Positions 52,127 through 61,695 of a stretch of 64,000 bases of DNA are shown here, piece by piece (within the stretch, counting starts at the first letter, position 1; the number at the start of each line of letters is the position of its first letter). The notes beneath the pieces were generated by a model, which worked only from the letters and a program-made list of their open reading frames with translations, did no database searches and was not told the origin of the DNA. The translations under genes were made by a program, and so were the position numbers. Location of the stretch: NCBI GenBank assembly GCA_963784135.1, contig CAWAQG010000004.1, forward strand, positions 744,001-808,000, read 5' to 3'. The DNA is from JADFXI01 sp963784135 (GTDB lineage Bacteria; Nitrospirota; Thermodesulfovibrionia; Thermodesulfovibrionales; Dissulfurispiraceae).

Positions 52127-53405
52127 TTATATGTTAATGGGTTCATGATTATTTATTGGGATTGCGAGTGCCTGATGATTCTTAAATCCTGTAACCCTTA
52201 CATCTATCAGGGTTTCTTCTCTAAGATCAAAACCACTTGCCACCAAAACCTTGATATAATTGGCACTGGTGCCGCCATATCCCGCAGTGCTCCTATTTTC
52301 TATAAGTATTTCAAGGTTCTTATTCAGGTGTCGTGTCAAGTAATCACTTTTTTTGAATCACCAATAGTTTTTAGAATGTTAACTCTATGTTTTTTAACGA
52401 TATCTGAAATCTGGCCATCAAATGAGGCGGCCCTGGTCTCAGGTCTTTTTGAGTAAGGAAAGACATGAATATATGAAAATGGAGCAGCCTCAATAAAACG
52501 GCATGTCTTCTGGAAGCTTTCTTCGCCCTCTCCTGGAAAACCTGTAATAACATCCGTGCCGATAGCGATGTCAGGGAACAATTCAGTAATAATTTCGAGC
52601 CTATTGATAAAGGCCGCAGCAGAATATGTTCTGTCCATTTTTTTTAAGATAGCATCATCGCCGCTCTGAAGTGGTATATGCAGATGTTTGCATATTCTGC
52701 TATCGTTCATAGCGGCGAGCAGATCATCATTTATTTCATTGATTCCAAGTGAACTGAGTCTTATTCTTGAGATCGAGGTCTCTTTAAGTATTCCGCTTAA
52801 GAGAAATGAAAGTGATTTCTTTAATTTTAAATCAAGACCATAGGCTCCGAGGTGTATCCCGGTAAGAACAACCTCTTTATAGCCTGATGCATCATATTCG
52901 TTGATTCTTCTTTATAATTTCTCCATATGATTCACTTCGCGACTTCCCTCTCGCTTTCGGAATAGCGCAATAACTGCATGAAAAGTTGCATCCATCCTGC
53001 ACTTTAACAATAGGCCGCTGTCTGGGATAACGGTTATTACTGCAGAGACCGCTTGAATTATGATTGGTCAACTGACTGATAATACTTTCTTTTTCACTAT
53101 TTTTAATGACATCTATTGTTGCTCCCATTCTTATTATTTCATCGGCATTGAGCTCTGAATAACAGCCTGTAACAATGACTTTAGCATTGTTTCTTAATGC
53201 CTTATATATCAATTGCCTTGATTGCGGTCAGCCCTGGCTGTAACTGTGCATGTATTAATGATGCATAAATCAGGAGTTTCGGAAATATCAACGATATCAT
53301 TGCCGGCACTGCTTCAAAGCTCCTTCAATAGAGAAACTTTCGGCCTGATTCGTTTTGCAACCCAGCGTAAAATAGATATTCTCAGTATTATCAAGTTTTT
53401 TAAAT
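52127..53405 (-). pseudogene. Decayed MtaB-like tRNA methylthiotransferase
   Basis: Pieces of one radical-SAM methylthiotransferase lie in order on the minus strand in different frames: NIYFTLGCKTNQAES near 53390 (N-terminal cluster Cys), LCIINTCTVTARADRNQ near 53240, KVIVTGCYSELNADEII with VQDGCNFSCSYCAIPKARGKSRS (52892-53212, SAM cluster C-x-x-x-C-x-x-C), HIPLQSGDDAILKKMDRTY...FPGEGEESFQKT (to 52336), and a TRAM-like end (52127-52339). At least three frame breaks separate them. MtaB adds the methylthio group of ms2t6A at tRNA position 37. It cannot be made from this copy. Confidence 0.85.
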
Positions 53406-53478
53406 TGTTACCCTTCAAGGCAATGCCTGTTTGCCTTGATAATGCTTACGTTAAACAGTATCTCCAGGGTTAAGTGAT

Positions 53479-54700
53479 CTATTTTTCATCGTTAAAATAA
53501 ACACTTACTATTTTATTTGTTTTCGTCCTTCCTGACATTTTTCCTGATCTTTTTCATTGGGCATCTCTAAAAGTATCTCTTGAACCTACTTAAAAGGGTC
53601 TTGTTTTTTTTTTCAGAAATATCATTCTGCACTTCAAGTATTTCATTAAGCCTTGATAATTTGATGGAATCTTCAAGCTGTCCCTCCATTGCAGCTGCTC
53701 TGGTCCCCTTCCTTATCGAATAATGAAAAGCAAAAATGCCGTCAAACTCAATATCATTCAAAGCCTTAATGTGTCATGTGATGGTCCTCAACCGTTTCTT
53801 CAGGGAATCCGGCAATAATATCTGAAGTTATTGCAATATCCCGGGATTTCCTTGCGTAATTTATCAACTTTACGCATATAATCATCGTACTCATACTTAC
53901 GATTCATTAAAGAGAGTATCCTGTTCGATCCGGATTGAAGCGGCAGATGAATATGCTCGCACACTTTTTCACAGTCCCGCATAGCTGAAAATCAGATCAT
54001 CTGAAAGGTCCTTTGGATGGGATGTGACAAATCTGATGCGCCTGATACCTTCTACTTTATCCACTGCTTTAAGTAATTCCGGGAAAGTTTATATCACTTG
54101 CATATGAATTAACATTTTGTCCCAGAAGTGTCACTTCCACATATCCTTTTTCAGCAAGTCCTTTAATTTCATTGATTATTGCACTGCTGTGCCTGCTTCG
54201 CTCCCTGCCCCTGGTATATGGAACTATGCAGTAGCTGCAGAAGTTGTTGCATCCATACATAATGTTGATCCACGCCCTCACCTCATCCTTTCTGTCAACA
54301 GGAAATTCTGTATCCGCTATAAGCGGATTGTCGTCAATGGCAATTCTATTGATCTTCGACTTCAGAAGGTCTCTCACCATATGGATATTCTGAGGACCCA
54401 TGACATGGTCTACATACGGCACTCTTTTTAAAATGTTCTTGCCCTCCTGCTGTGCAATGCAACCAGCCACGGCAATCGTGAGTCCGGGTTTTCTTTTTTT
54501 GAGCTCATTTATCCTCCCCAGTTCACTATAAAACTTTTGTTCCGCTTTTTGGCGTATGCTGCAGGTATTGAATATAACGAGGTCGGCATCATGCGGACTA
54601 TCAGCTTCAATATATCCCTCCGCTTTCAGAATCCGGACATCTTTTCGGAATCATGAACATTCATCTGGCATCCAAATGTGGATATGTAATATTTAGTCAT
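53479..54700 (-). pseudogene. Decayed MiaB-like tRNA methylthiotransferase
   Basis: A second, separate methylthiotransferase gene in pieces: it begins MTKYYISTFGCQMNVHDSEKM (start at 54700), then after a frame break RILKAEGYIEADSPHDADLVIFNTCSIR, TIAVAGCIAQQEGKNILKRVPYVDHVMGP and MYGCNNFCSYCIVPYTRGRERSR (to 54069). HIHLPLQSGSNRILSLMNRKY (53800-53982), FDGIFAFHYSIRKGTRAA (53567-53761) and a TRAM end GRTKTNKIVSVYF near 53500 follow. The frame changes four or more times. MiaB makes ms2i6A37 in tRNA. It lies just upstream of the mtaB remnant in the same orientation. Confidence 0.87.
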
Positions 54701-54996
54701 ATATTCAATTAGTTATATTAGTTGTGACACTAACACGGCTATGATTTTTAATGCATGACTATTTTACAATATTCTCAGGGAAAAAAGAATCGCTGGGTGA
54801 TAATCCATGGCCGTATTGCGCCTTGATCAGCTACAGAAGGCATATGTCGCCGACATATTTGGTTTCTTTCGAGCGGCACCCACAGGCATACTTATTTAGA
54901 ATGCATCTTTACTAATGATGTCCTGTCTTGATAAAATTCTTTTGATAAAGAGAGAAGAAAATGAAACCACAGCCAACAGAGGGCGGTTTCTAAGCA

Positions 54997-55034
54997 GACG
55001 CACGTATGTCACGAATCTGTGACTGCTGTGCGTC
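54997..55034. repeat. Two-tier hairpin in a gene-free stretch
   Basis: GACGCAC (54997-55003) pairs with GTGCGTC (55028-55034), enclosing a second perfect stem GTCAC-GAATCT-GTGAC. It lies in the 474-bp gap between the miaB remnant and the cNMP-rhodanese gene, in which I see no other feature. It could be an operator or an RNA structure of the downstream leader. Confidence 0.4.
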
Positions 55035-55174
55035 CGTGTCATTTATTATAAAATCAAAACCAGACATAGCGAGGGATGTGGTCGCGAGAAAAATTCAGGT
55101 AAGGGTCGTTATCATCCGCAAGACCCTGTTTAGGGGGGGGCCGTAATGTTCATCAATAACAGGAGGATAAAAAA

Positions 55175-56257
55175 ATGGCACTTCTTTCTTCTGATTTAAA
55201 GAAGTATAATTATTTTTCGAGTCTTTCAGATAACGCTCTTGAAGCCCTTTCAAATAAAATTACCACTGTAAATTTCCCTGCAGGCAGTGAAATCATAAAA
55301 GAAGGAAGTATAGGGAATTTCTTTTATTTTGTAAAAGAGGGTGAACTTGAAGTAACGAAGAAGACTGCATCCGGGCAGGAAGCCAAGCTGTCTGTCATCG
55401 GCAGCGGACAGGGGTTCGGTGAGATGGCATTGCTCACCGGGGGCATTAGATCGAGTTCTGTCCGTGTAATAACAGACTCGGAACTCTATGAATTATCAAA
55501 GTCTGATTTTGAAGAAATAGTATTGCAGGAATCCTCGTTCGGAAGCATGCTTTGCGACAAGGCAAAAGGACTTTCGCAATACACCAGGATCAAGACTTCA
55601 CAGCCGTTTGCGCTTCTCCCGCCGGACAAGATGTTTGCACTTATGGATAAGATGACGGAGAAAGAATACAAGCCCAATAAAGATATTATCATACAGGGAG
55701 AAAAAGGCGATTCATATTACATTATAAAATCAGGCAATGTCGCGATACTTAAAAAGAAAAAAGGAGAAGAGGAATTCCGGCAGGTGGATATTATAGGAGA
55801 AGGTGAGGCATTTGGGGAGGAAGCCCTGATCAGAGATGACCCGCGAAACGCGACCTGCAGGGCAATAGATGCAACATCGGTTTATGTATTAAACAAGAAA
55901 GATTTTAATCTGATTGTAAAAGCTTCCTTCCTCGAAAATATTTTCCCTGAGGAAATTTCGCTTGATACATATCTGAACGACTACATGATCATAGATGCCA
56001 GGGTGCCGGCTGAATATCAGGAAGAGCACATCTATGGGGCGGTCAACATACCTGTTGAGGCGCTTCGCCGAAAATGCCTCGATTTCGACAAGACAAAAAA
56101 ATATATTACATACTGTCTTAATGATTCAAGAGGCATGGTTGCTGCATTTCTTCTCAAGAACCGCGGGTTCGACGCAAAGTGTCTGCGCGGCGGAGTAAGC
56201 GGCTGGCTTGGAGAAGTTGTAACAGGGTCTGACGGTGTGTACCTGCCTAAGAAATAG
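55175..56257 (+). CDS. Tandem cyclic-nucleotide-binding protein fused to rhodanese
   Basis: 360 residues. Two cNMP-binding domains follow each other: residues ~8-125 (FPAGSEIIKEGSIGNFFYFVKEGELEV...FGEMALLTGGIRSSSVRV) and ~150-262 (IIQGEKGDSYYIIKSGNVAIL...FGEEALIRDDPRNATCRA). Both have the F-G-E-x-A-L phosphate-binding cassette followed by R, so ligand binding is likely. A C-terminal rhodanese domain (~270-350) has DYMIIDARVPAEYQEEHIYGAVNIP and the active-site loop Y-C-L-N-D-S-R with Cys ~314. No DNA-binding domain is present. An AGGAGG ribosome site precedes the ATG. It begins a signalling cluster, 54 bp before the cyclase gene. Confidence 0.9.
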   Translation: MALLSSDLKKYNYFSSLSDNALEALSNKITTVNFPAGSEIIKEGSIGNFFYFVKEGELEVTKKTASGQEAKLSVIGSGQGFGEMALLTGGIRSSSVRVITDSELYELSKSDFEEIVLQESSFGSMLCDKAKGLSQYTRIKTSQPFALLPPDKMFALMDKMTEKEYKPNKDIIIQGEKGDSYYIIKSGNVAILKKKKGEEEFRQVDIIGEGEAFGEEALIRDDPRNATCRAIDATSVYVLNKKDFNLIVKASFLENIFPEEISLDTYLNDYMIIDARVPAEYQEEHIYGAVNIPVEALRRKCLDFDKTKKYITYCLNDSRGMVAAFLLKNRGFDAKCLRGGVSGWLGEVVTGSDGVYLPKK

Positions 56258-56311
56258 CATAGCGATGACTTGTGAGAATATAAATAAACGACCGAGGCAA
56301 ACTGAATTGGG

Positions 56312-59300
56312 ATGAAAGAGACAGACCGCGCGGTAAAAAAAACTGGTCTTAAGAAACTTATCTCAAGGACAGAGGAGTCCTCTGTCCTCTCGGATATTAT
56401 GGCCCTTGCCGGCGACGGAATCGCCATTTATGACGCCGACGGCAAAGTAATCGCGGGCAGGGATGAAACGGATACCGCGAGAATACCCGTTGAACTTGAC
56501 GGCGAGACTATCGGCTGGGTGTCCGGGGGAGAACATGCGCCGAAGGTGTCTGCTTTTCTGCGATATCTTTCCGTGAAGGAGGCCCAACAAAAATCCCTCG
56601 TCAAAGACTCGCTCGAAAAATACAAGGAAATAACCTTACTCTATAACATCGGAGAGAAGATAGCAGCCTGCCTTGATATGAAGGATGTGGCTCGCCTGGT
56701 CATCGATGAAGCAAAGAGAGTGATCAAGGCAGACAACGCGTCTTTAATGGTGCTGAACGACGAGACTGGAGACCTCGACATACTCCACGCCTGGGGAAAG
56801 GAATCTATGCAGAGGCTCTCAATGAAAAAGGGAGAAGGCATTGCCGGGGCTGTTTTGCTGACCGGCAAGGCAGAGGTCATCAATGATGTGCCTTCAGACC
56901 GGAGATTCATCAGCAGCGAAAGCACGGTCTATTCCCTGCTCTGCGTGCCGCTGGTGAGCAAGGAGAGAGTTATCGGAGTTCTGAATATCAGCTGCGAGGA
57001 TCCGAACAGTGATTATACGGCAGCGGACCTTAAACTGGCCACCACTCTCGCTTTTCAGGCCTCTATGTCTATAGAGAACGCCAGGTATGTTGCAGAACTC
57101 AGGGAGTCCGAAAAAAAATATCGCGCTATGTATGAGAAGTACCATTCCCTTTTCGAAAACGCGGTTGAAGGCATCTTCCAGACGTCGCCTGACGGCTGTT
57201 TCATAAGCGCAAACCCTGCAATGGCGAAGACCCTTGGGTGCGCTTCCGCGGATGAGCTGCTTTTATCGGTGACGGATATAGAAACGCAACTCTATGTCAA
57301 CACCGAAGAATACAGGGAGTTCAGAAGGCTTACCGTTGAAAGAGGCCTTGTCAAAGGATTCGAAACACAGTTGTACCGCAAGGACCGAAGCCGGATATGG
57401 GTTTCTTTATCTGCCCGGGCAGTACATGAAAACGGCAAATTGCTTTTTTATGAAGGCTCTTTGATGGACATCTCCGAACGGAAAGAAAAAGAAGAGGAAA
57501 AAAAGGCCCGGGAGGAGGCGGAACTTCGTAACAGGTTTATCCGCGAGACCTTCGGCCGGTATCTCTCGGATGAGATAGTCCACAACATTCTCGAGACCCC
57601 CGGTGGGTTGAAACTGGGAGGCGAGAAGCGGACCGTGAGCATCTTGATGTCTGACCTGCGAGGGTTTACCTCTATAGGGGAGACGCTGCCTGCTGAGGAC
57701 GTGGTCGGCATGATAAACATTTATCTCAGCGTCATGACCGGGATCATTCTGAAATATAACGGCACGATAGATGAATTTATCGGAGACGCCATCCTTGTCA
57801 TTTTCGGCGCGCCTATACAGCGTGATGACGACACAATACGCGCCGTTGCCTGCGCCGTTGAAATGCAGGCGGCAATGGAAGAGGTCAACAGGAGGAACAG
57901 GGAAGCAGGATACCCTGAAGTGGTAATGGGTATCGGCATCAATACCGGCAGTGTGGTAGTGGGAAACATCGGATCGAGAAAAAGGACAAAATATGCCGTG
58001 GTTGGAAGAAACGTAAACCTGACTTCGCGCATAGAATCATATACCGTCGGCGGACAGATCTTCGCATCACAAAGCACGGTTGAAGCATGCAGAGAGATGT
58101 TGAGAATAGACAGCGCTATGGAGGTCACACCGAAAGGGGTGCAAAAACCGATTACCATATACGAGGTGGGGGGACTAGGTGAAAATTACAATCTTTTTCT
58201 GCCGGAAAAAAAGAGGACTGAGTTACAGGAACTCGACCGCCCGATACTTGTCTGTTTTAATGTCCTCGACGGTAAGAATGTAGTCACGAAGTCATTTAAA
58301 GGCAGGATACTTAAGATGTCGGGCATGGAGGCCGAGATTCATGCCGAATTTATAACCGACAGGTTGACGAACATTAAGATCACTCCTGCAGGAACCTCGA
58401 TCAATGGAATCTTACCCGACCTTTATGCAAAAGTCACGGAGAACATATCGGCAGTTCCTCCGGTTTTTAGAGTGTGCCTGACTTCAGCCTCGTTGCAGGT
58501 GCAGACATTTATGAAGGCAGCACTCTTATCCGGTGAGAAGGACCGTCATGTGAAGATTAAATTCATCGGGGTAGGCTCACAATTTTCTGGCCATGACTAT
58601 TATCACTCAAACATGCTGATTACGGCGAAGAGCGGGAAGAAGCTGTTGATCGACTGTGGAAGCGACATACGTTTTTCGCTTGAAGAGGCTGATATAAATT
58701 TGGGAAATTTAGCGAGGGAAATAGACGCAGTATATATTTCACATCTTCATTCGGACCACATCGGAGGGATTGAAACAATTGCTCTAAGTGCTTATTTCAA
58801 TCCTGCAGACCGGAAGCCGAAGCTTTTTGCAGAGGAGAAGCTAATCCGGAGACTGTGGCTTGACTCCCTGAAAGGCGGACTGCAGTGCATCCAGGGCAGA
58901 TGCATGGAAATCGATGATTATTTCGAATGCCACCCGGTTCCGGATTCCGGGTCTTTCATTTGGGAAGGAATCAATTTCAGACTTATGAAGATGCCGCATA
59001 TACAAAGTGGACAGAAGAATCATGACAGTTACGGATTGATAATACAAGAGCAGAGCGAAGGGGCTAACGTATTTTTTACCGCTGACACTCAGTTCCGGCC
59101 CGAACTTATCAAAGAAACGGCAGAAAAGATGCATATTATTTTTCATGACTGTGAAACAACCCAGTTCAAGACGGGAGTGCACGCCCATTACGAAGAGTTG
59201 CGCACCCTGCCGGAAGATGTGAAGCGGAAAATATGGCTTTACCATTACCAGCCTGATCCCGTCTATAATCCTGAGGCCGACGGCTTTAGGGGATTTGTGA

Positions 59301-59347
59301 TCAAAGGGCAGGAGTTCGAAATTAAGGGCAAGGGACAAAAGGTATGA
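56312..59347 (+). CDS. GAF-PAS-class III nucleotide cyclase fused to an MBL-fold hydrolase
   Basis: 1011 residues in one frame. A GAF domain (~103-260) and a PAS domain (~276-395, FENAVEGIFQTSPDGCF) precede a class III cyclase (~435-610: SILMSDLRGFTS with the metal Asp, DEFIGDAILVIFGAP with the second Asp, YAVVGRNVNLTSRIES with the transition-state Asn/Arg). The usual purine-selecting Lys and Asp are Glu (DEFIGD) and Arg (GRNVN), so the nucleotide made is uncertain. A degenerate PilZ-like stretch (~640-735) follows. From ~750 to the end is a metallo-beta-lactamase fold with SHLHSDHIGG (~810), VFFTADTQF, FHDCETT and HAHYEEL, resembling RNase Z/cyclic-phosphodiesterase-type hydrolases. The protein may both make and degrade a cyclic nucleotide; this is inference. 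Confidence 0.88.
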   Translation: MKETDRAVKKTGLKKLISRTEESSVLSDIMALAGDGIAIYDADGKVIAGRDETDTARIPVELDGETIGWVSGGEHAPKVSAFLRYLSVKEAQQKSLVKDSLEKYKEITLLYNIGEKIAACLDMKDVARLVIDEAKRVIKADNASLMVLNDETGDLDILHAWGKESMQRLSMKKGEGIAGAVLLTGKAEVINDVPSDRRFISSESTVYSLLCVPLVSKERVIGVLNISCEDPNSDYTAADLKLATTLAFQASMSIENARYVAELRESEKKYRAMYEKYHSLFENAVEGIFQTSPDGCFISANPAMAKTLGCASADELLLSVTDIETQLYVNTEEYREFRRLTVERGLVKGFETQLYRKDRSRIWVSLSARAVHENGKLLFYEGSLMDISERKEKEEEKKAREEAELRNRFIRETFGRYLSDEIVHNILETPGGLKLGGEKRTVSILMSDLRGFTSIGETLPAEDVVGMINIYLSVMTGIILKYNGTIDEFIGDAILVIFGAPIQRDDDTIRAVACAVEMQAAMEEVNRRNREAGYPEVVMGIGINTGSVVVGNIGSRKRTKYAVVGRNVNLTSRIESYTVGGQIFASQSTVEACREMLRIDSAMEVTPKGVQKPITIYEVGGLGENYNLFLPEKKRTELQELDRPILVCFNVLDGKNVVTKSFKGRILKMSGMEAEIHAEFITDRLTNIKITPAGTSINGILPDLYAKVTENISAVPPVFRVCLTSASLQVQTFMKAALLSGEKDRHVKIKFIGVGSQFSGHDYYHSNMLITAKSGKKLLIDCGSDIRFSLEEADINLGNLAREIDAVYISHLHSDHIGGIETIALSAYFNPADRKPKLFAEEKLIRRLWLDSLKGGLQCIQGRCMEIDDYFECHPVPDSGSFIWEGINFRLMKMPHIQSGQKNHDSYGLIIQEQSEGANVFFTADTQFRPELIKETAEKMHIIFHDCETTQFKTGVHAHYEELRTLPEDVKRKIWLYHYQPDPVYNPEADGFRGFVIKGQEFEIKGKGQKV

Positions 59348-59357
59348 TATTTTCCCT

Positions 59358-60131
59358 CTATGAATGTTTGCAGGCCATTGCAGCGGTACGGGCAAGTCTT
59401 TCAGCCAGGATTTCGGAGAAAGCCTTATAGAACTTGAGCTGGATGGACCTCAGATCGAACGAATCGGTTTCTTTATTCAGGGTATCGGCATCGATTTTGA
59501 GAACGTAAGTTTCTTCCTCAGCAACGACATCGGCGCTCCTTTGCTGCCTCCTGATGACCGACATTTCGCCAAAGCACTCCCCCCGTTTTAAGCGGCCCAT
59601 CGTTTTCTTCATACCGGTGCCCACCATCCTTTTCTGGATACAGATGCTCCCTTTCAGGATAACAAAAAAAGAGGGGTCCGAACTTTCCCCTTCCCTCAAG
59701 ACAATCTCACCACTGCCACACCTGAGCCAGGTGCTGGTACTGAGGATAAGGGACAGCTCATCATCAGTGAAAGGACTGAAAAAATCAGTCGCACGCATTA
59801 TTCTTATCTTGTTTTCGTCTTCCTGCGATATCTCTTTTTCTACTGACGCATCTATCGGGGCTGAATTACTTACAGAGTTTATTGGCGGCTCATTGACAAT
59901 GCGGGGCTCCGGGACAATACGGGGCTCCGGCTGAACAGGCCCATCAGTTTCGGCCTTTTCCTCCTCAATCCCCTGTATATCGACCTCTGCAATCTCCCTG
60001 TTCTTCAACATCCTGATGCCATCTTTACTTATCACAGTCCCGCCGCGAAAAAGGAGACGGCCTGAGTTATCTGTAACATCAGTGTTGAGCGTCATTCCCG
60101 GTTTCAGGTTATCAACCAAAACATTACCCAT
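59358..60131 (-). CDS. Cyclic-nucleotide-binding protein with HD-GYP-type N-terminal module
   Basis: 257 residues. Residues ~1-55 (VLVDNLKPGMTLNTDVTDNSGRLLFRGGTVISKDGIRMLKNREIAEVDI) are the small barrel-like module usually found before HD-GYP domains. A Pro/Glu-rich linker (~60-105) leads to one cNMP-binding domain (~118-245: GEIVLREGESSDPSFFVILKGSICI...GECFGEMSVIRRQQRSADVVA). There is no output domain, so it may act by protein-protein contact. It converges on the cyclase gene (10 bp between stops). A GGAGG lies 12 nt before the ATG, a long spacing. Confidence 0.85.
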   Translation of the reverse strand: MGNVLVDNLKPGMTLNTDVTDNSGRLLFRGGTVISKDGIRMLKNREIAEVDIQGIEEEKAETDGPVQPEPRIVPEPRIVNEPPINSVSNSAPIDASVEKEISQEDENKIRIMRATDFFSPFTDDELSLILSTSTWLRCGSGEIVLREGESSDPSFFVILKGSICIQKRMVGTGMKKTMGRLKRGECFGEMSVIRRQQRSADVVAEEETYVLKIDADTLNKETDSFDLRSIQLKFYKAFSEILAERLARTAAMACKHS

Positions 60132-60289
60132 GACAGCGGCATACCTCCAGGAATGAAATAATGTGTAATTTTTTTATAGTATATACGATTACGGCGTTCA
60201 AGATGAAGCAACTTCCCACAAAAAAACAGGCATAATTTTGCATGTTGAATTTTCACTAATGTCCCAACATGGAAATTGTAACGCCGTAC

Positions 60290-61528
60290 TTAAATCTTTC
60301 CCTGCGCTTTCAAAATATTGATCAACAGTTTGACCATCTCCGCGTCAAAGTCCCCCTTCTCCCTTGTCTCTTTCGTTATCAAGTCCAATACAGTGAAAGA
60401 AGTCATTGCCGGCTTGAACGCTTTAGGAGTGACCAAGGCATCGTAACAGTCCACTATCGACATTATCCTTCCGAATGTTGACACAGCCATGCCTTTGAGC
60501 CCATAGGGATAGCCGTTGCCTGACAGCCTCTCATGGTGCTGCCGTATGGCATTTACAGTCTCATTCGACAACCCCTTGCCCTGCAGCAGCTGACATCCAT
60601 CTATGACATGACGCTTCCATGAGGCAAACTCTTCTTCTGTCAGCCGGTCTTTCTTGTTCAGCAACTCCGGGGCGATGATCGTCTTGCCAATGTCATGCAG
60701 CATGGCCGCTAAAGCGAGCCTTTCCACCTGCTCTGCCCTCATGGCTACGGCCATGGCGGTCGCAAGCACTGCGACGTTGTTGGAGTGGTTGTATATGTGC
60801 CAGTCCCCCCTTGCACGCATAAGCAGGTCGTTTAACGCAACCTCTTTCCGCCTCAGGACACCGATGATCTGATTGGCCGAATTGACGACCCCATCAGTGT
60901 TCTGCCGGCTGCCGGGGTCGGACAGAAAGTCGCGGACGCTCATTTTTACGCTTTCTTTGACCGTTGCTGCCTTTAGTTGCGGCGTTGCTGTTTTAGACGG
61001 CACGGCAATAAACTCGCGGAACAGCAGCATGTCCGACACCTTTATATAAATGTCTCCGGGTGCGCTTTTGACCGCTTCGGTAATAGCAGCGGTTTTGCCA
61101 TTCATAACCGAGACGATGGGCTTAAACTGCATATTGTCAACGGTGAATATGCTGAATCCGACCTGGCTGCCCGCAGGAAACAGCACACGGCTGACATGGT
61201 GGTAGAGGGCTTTGTCGCTGGAGTAAGCAAAACTCCCACTGCCCGCCTTAGCCGAAACCGCCATCTTTTCGTTATCGATATACTGCTTGATCTTAGCAGC
61301 GTCGCCCTCGACGTACAGGAACACCGTGCCCTGTTTTTTAAAGGTATCTTTGGTAGCCTGATCAAACTTTGTCCATTTTCGCAATACGCACACGTAGTTG
61401 CCTGTCGGACTCTTAGTATAGACATCAAATGGGACCATCAGGCCCAGCGGGAAACTGTCGATGCCCACAGGGACTTTTATTTTCTGCGCGGATGTTGCAT
61501 CTGAAACACTTCCGTTTCCTAATGCCAT
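60290..61528 (-). CDS. HD-GYP domain phosphodiesterase
   Basis: 412 residues from the ATG at 61526-61528, which has GGAGG 6 nt upstream (an earlier GTG is part of that ribosome site). The N-terminal ~110 residues (FPLGLMVPFDVYTKSPTGNYVCVLRKWTKFDQATKDTFKKQGTVFLYV) form a sensor-like module. The C-terminal HD-GYP domain has HSNNVAVLATAMA, MLHDIGKTIIAPELLNK, HVIDGCQLLQ, IRQHHERLSGNGYPYGLKG and IVDCYDALV, so all catalytic His/Asp and the G-Y-P motif are present. HD-GYP enzymes hydrolyse c-di-GMP or related cyclic dinucleotides. The gap 60132-60289 shows no feature. Confidence 0.92.
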   Translation of the reverse strand: MALGNGSVSDATSAQKIKVPVGIDSFPLGLMVPFDVYTKSPTGNYVCVLRKWTKFDQATKDTFKKQGTVFLYVEGDAAKIKQYIDNEKMAVSAKAGSGSFAYSSDKALYHHVSRVLFPAGSQVGFSIFTVDNMQFKPIVSVMNGKTAAITEAVKSAPGDIYIKVSDMLLFREFIAVPSKTATPQLKAATVKESVKMSVRDFLSDPGSRQNTDGVVNSANQIIGVLRRKEVALNDLLMRARGDWHIYNHSNNVAVLATAMAVAMRAEQVERLALAAMLHDIGKTIIAPELLNKKDRLTEEEFASWKRHVIDGCQLLQGKGLSNETVNAIRQHHERLSGNGYPYGLKGMAVSTFGRIMSIVDCYDALVTPKAFKPAMTSFTVLDLITKETREKGDFDAEMVKLLINILKAQGKI

Positions 61529-61679
61529 ATAAACCTCCACGTTCTTATTGCTTTAACTAAATCCAAACTATTCAGAATCGATTTTTGGCCAACGCATTTC
61601 CTCACTGTACGGCATAGAGATTCTTCAGATTCATGACGTTAATATAGCACAATTTGAATAGGTCAGAAATGGCTTTTTT

Positions 61680-61695
61680 TGTGTTGCTTTTTTTG
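61680..61695. repeat. 16-bp target-site duplication left of IS copy 4
   Basis: TGTGTTGCTTTTTTTG, repeated exactly at 63063-63078. Confidence 0.9.

Noticed and set aside
53222..53473. Plus-strand open frame of 83 residues
   Set aside because: It is antisense to the N-terminal remains of the mtaB pseudogene and encodes nothing recognisable.
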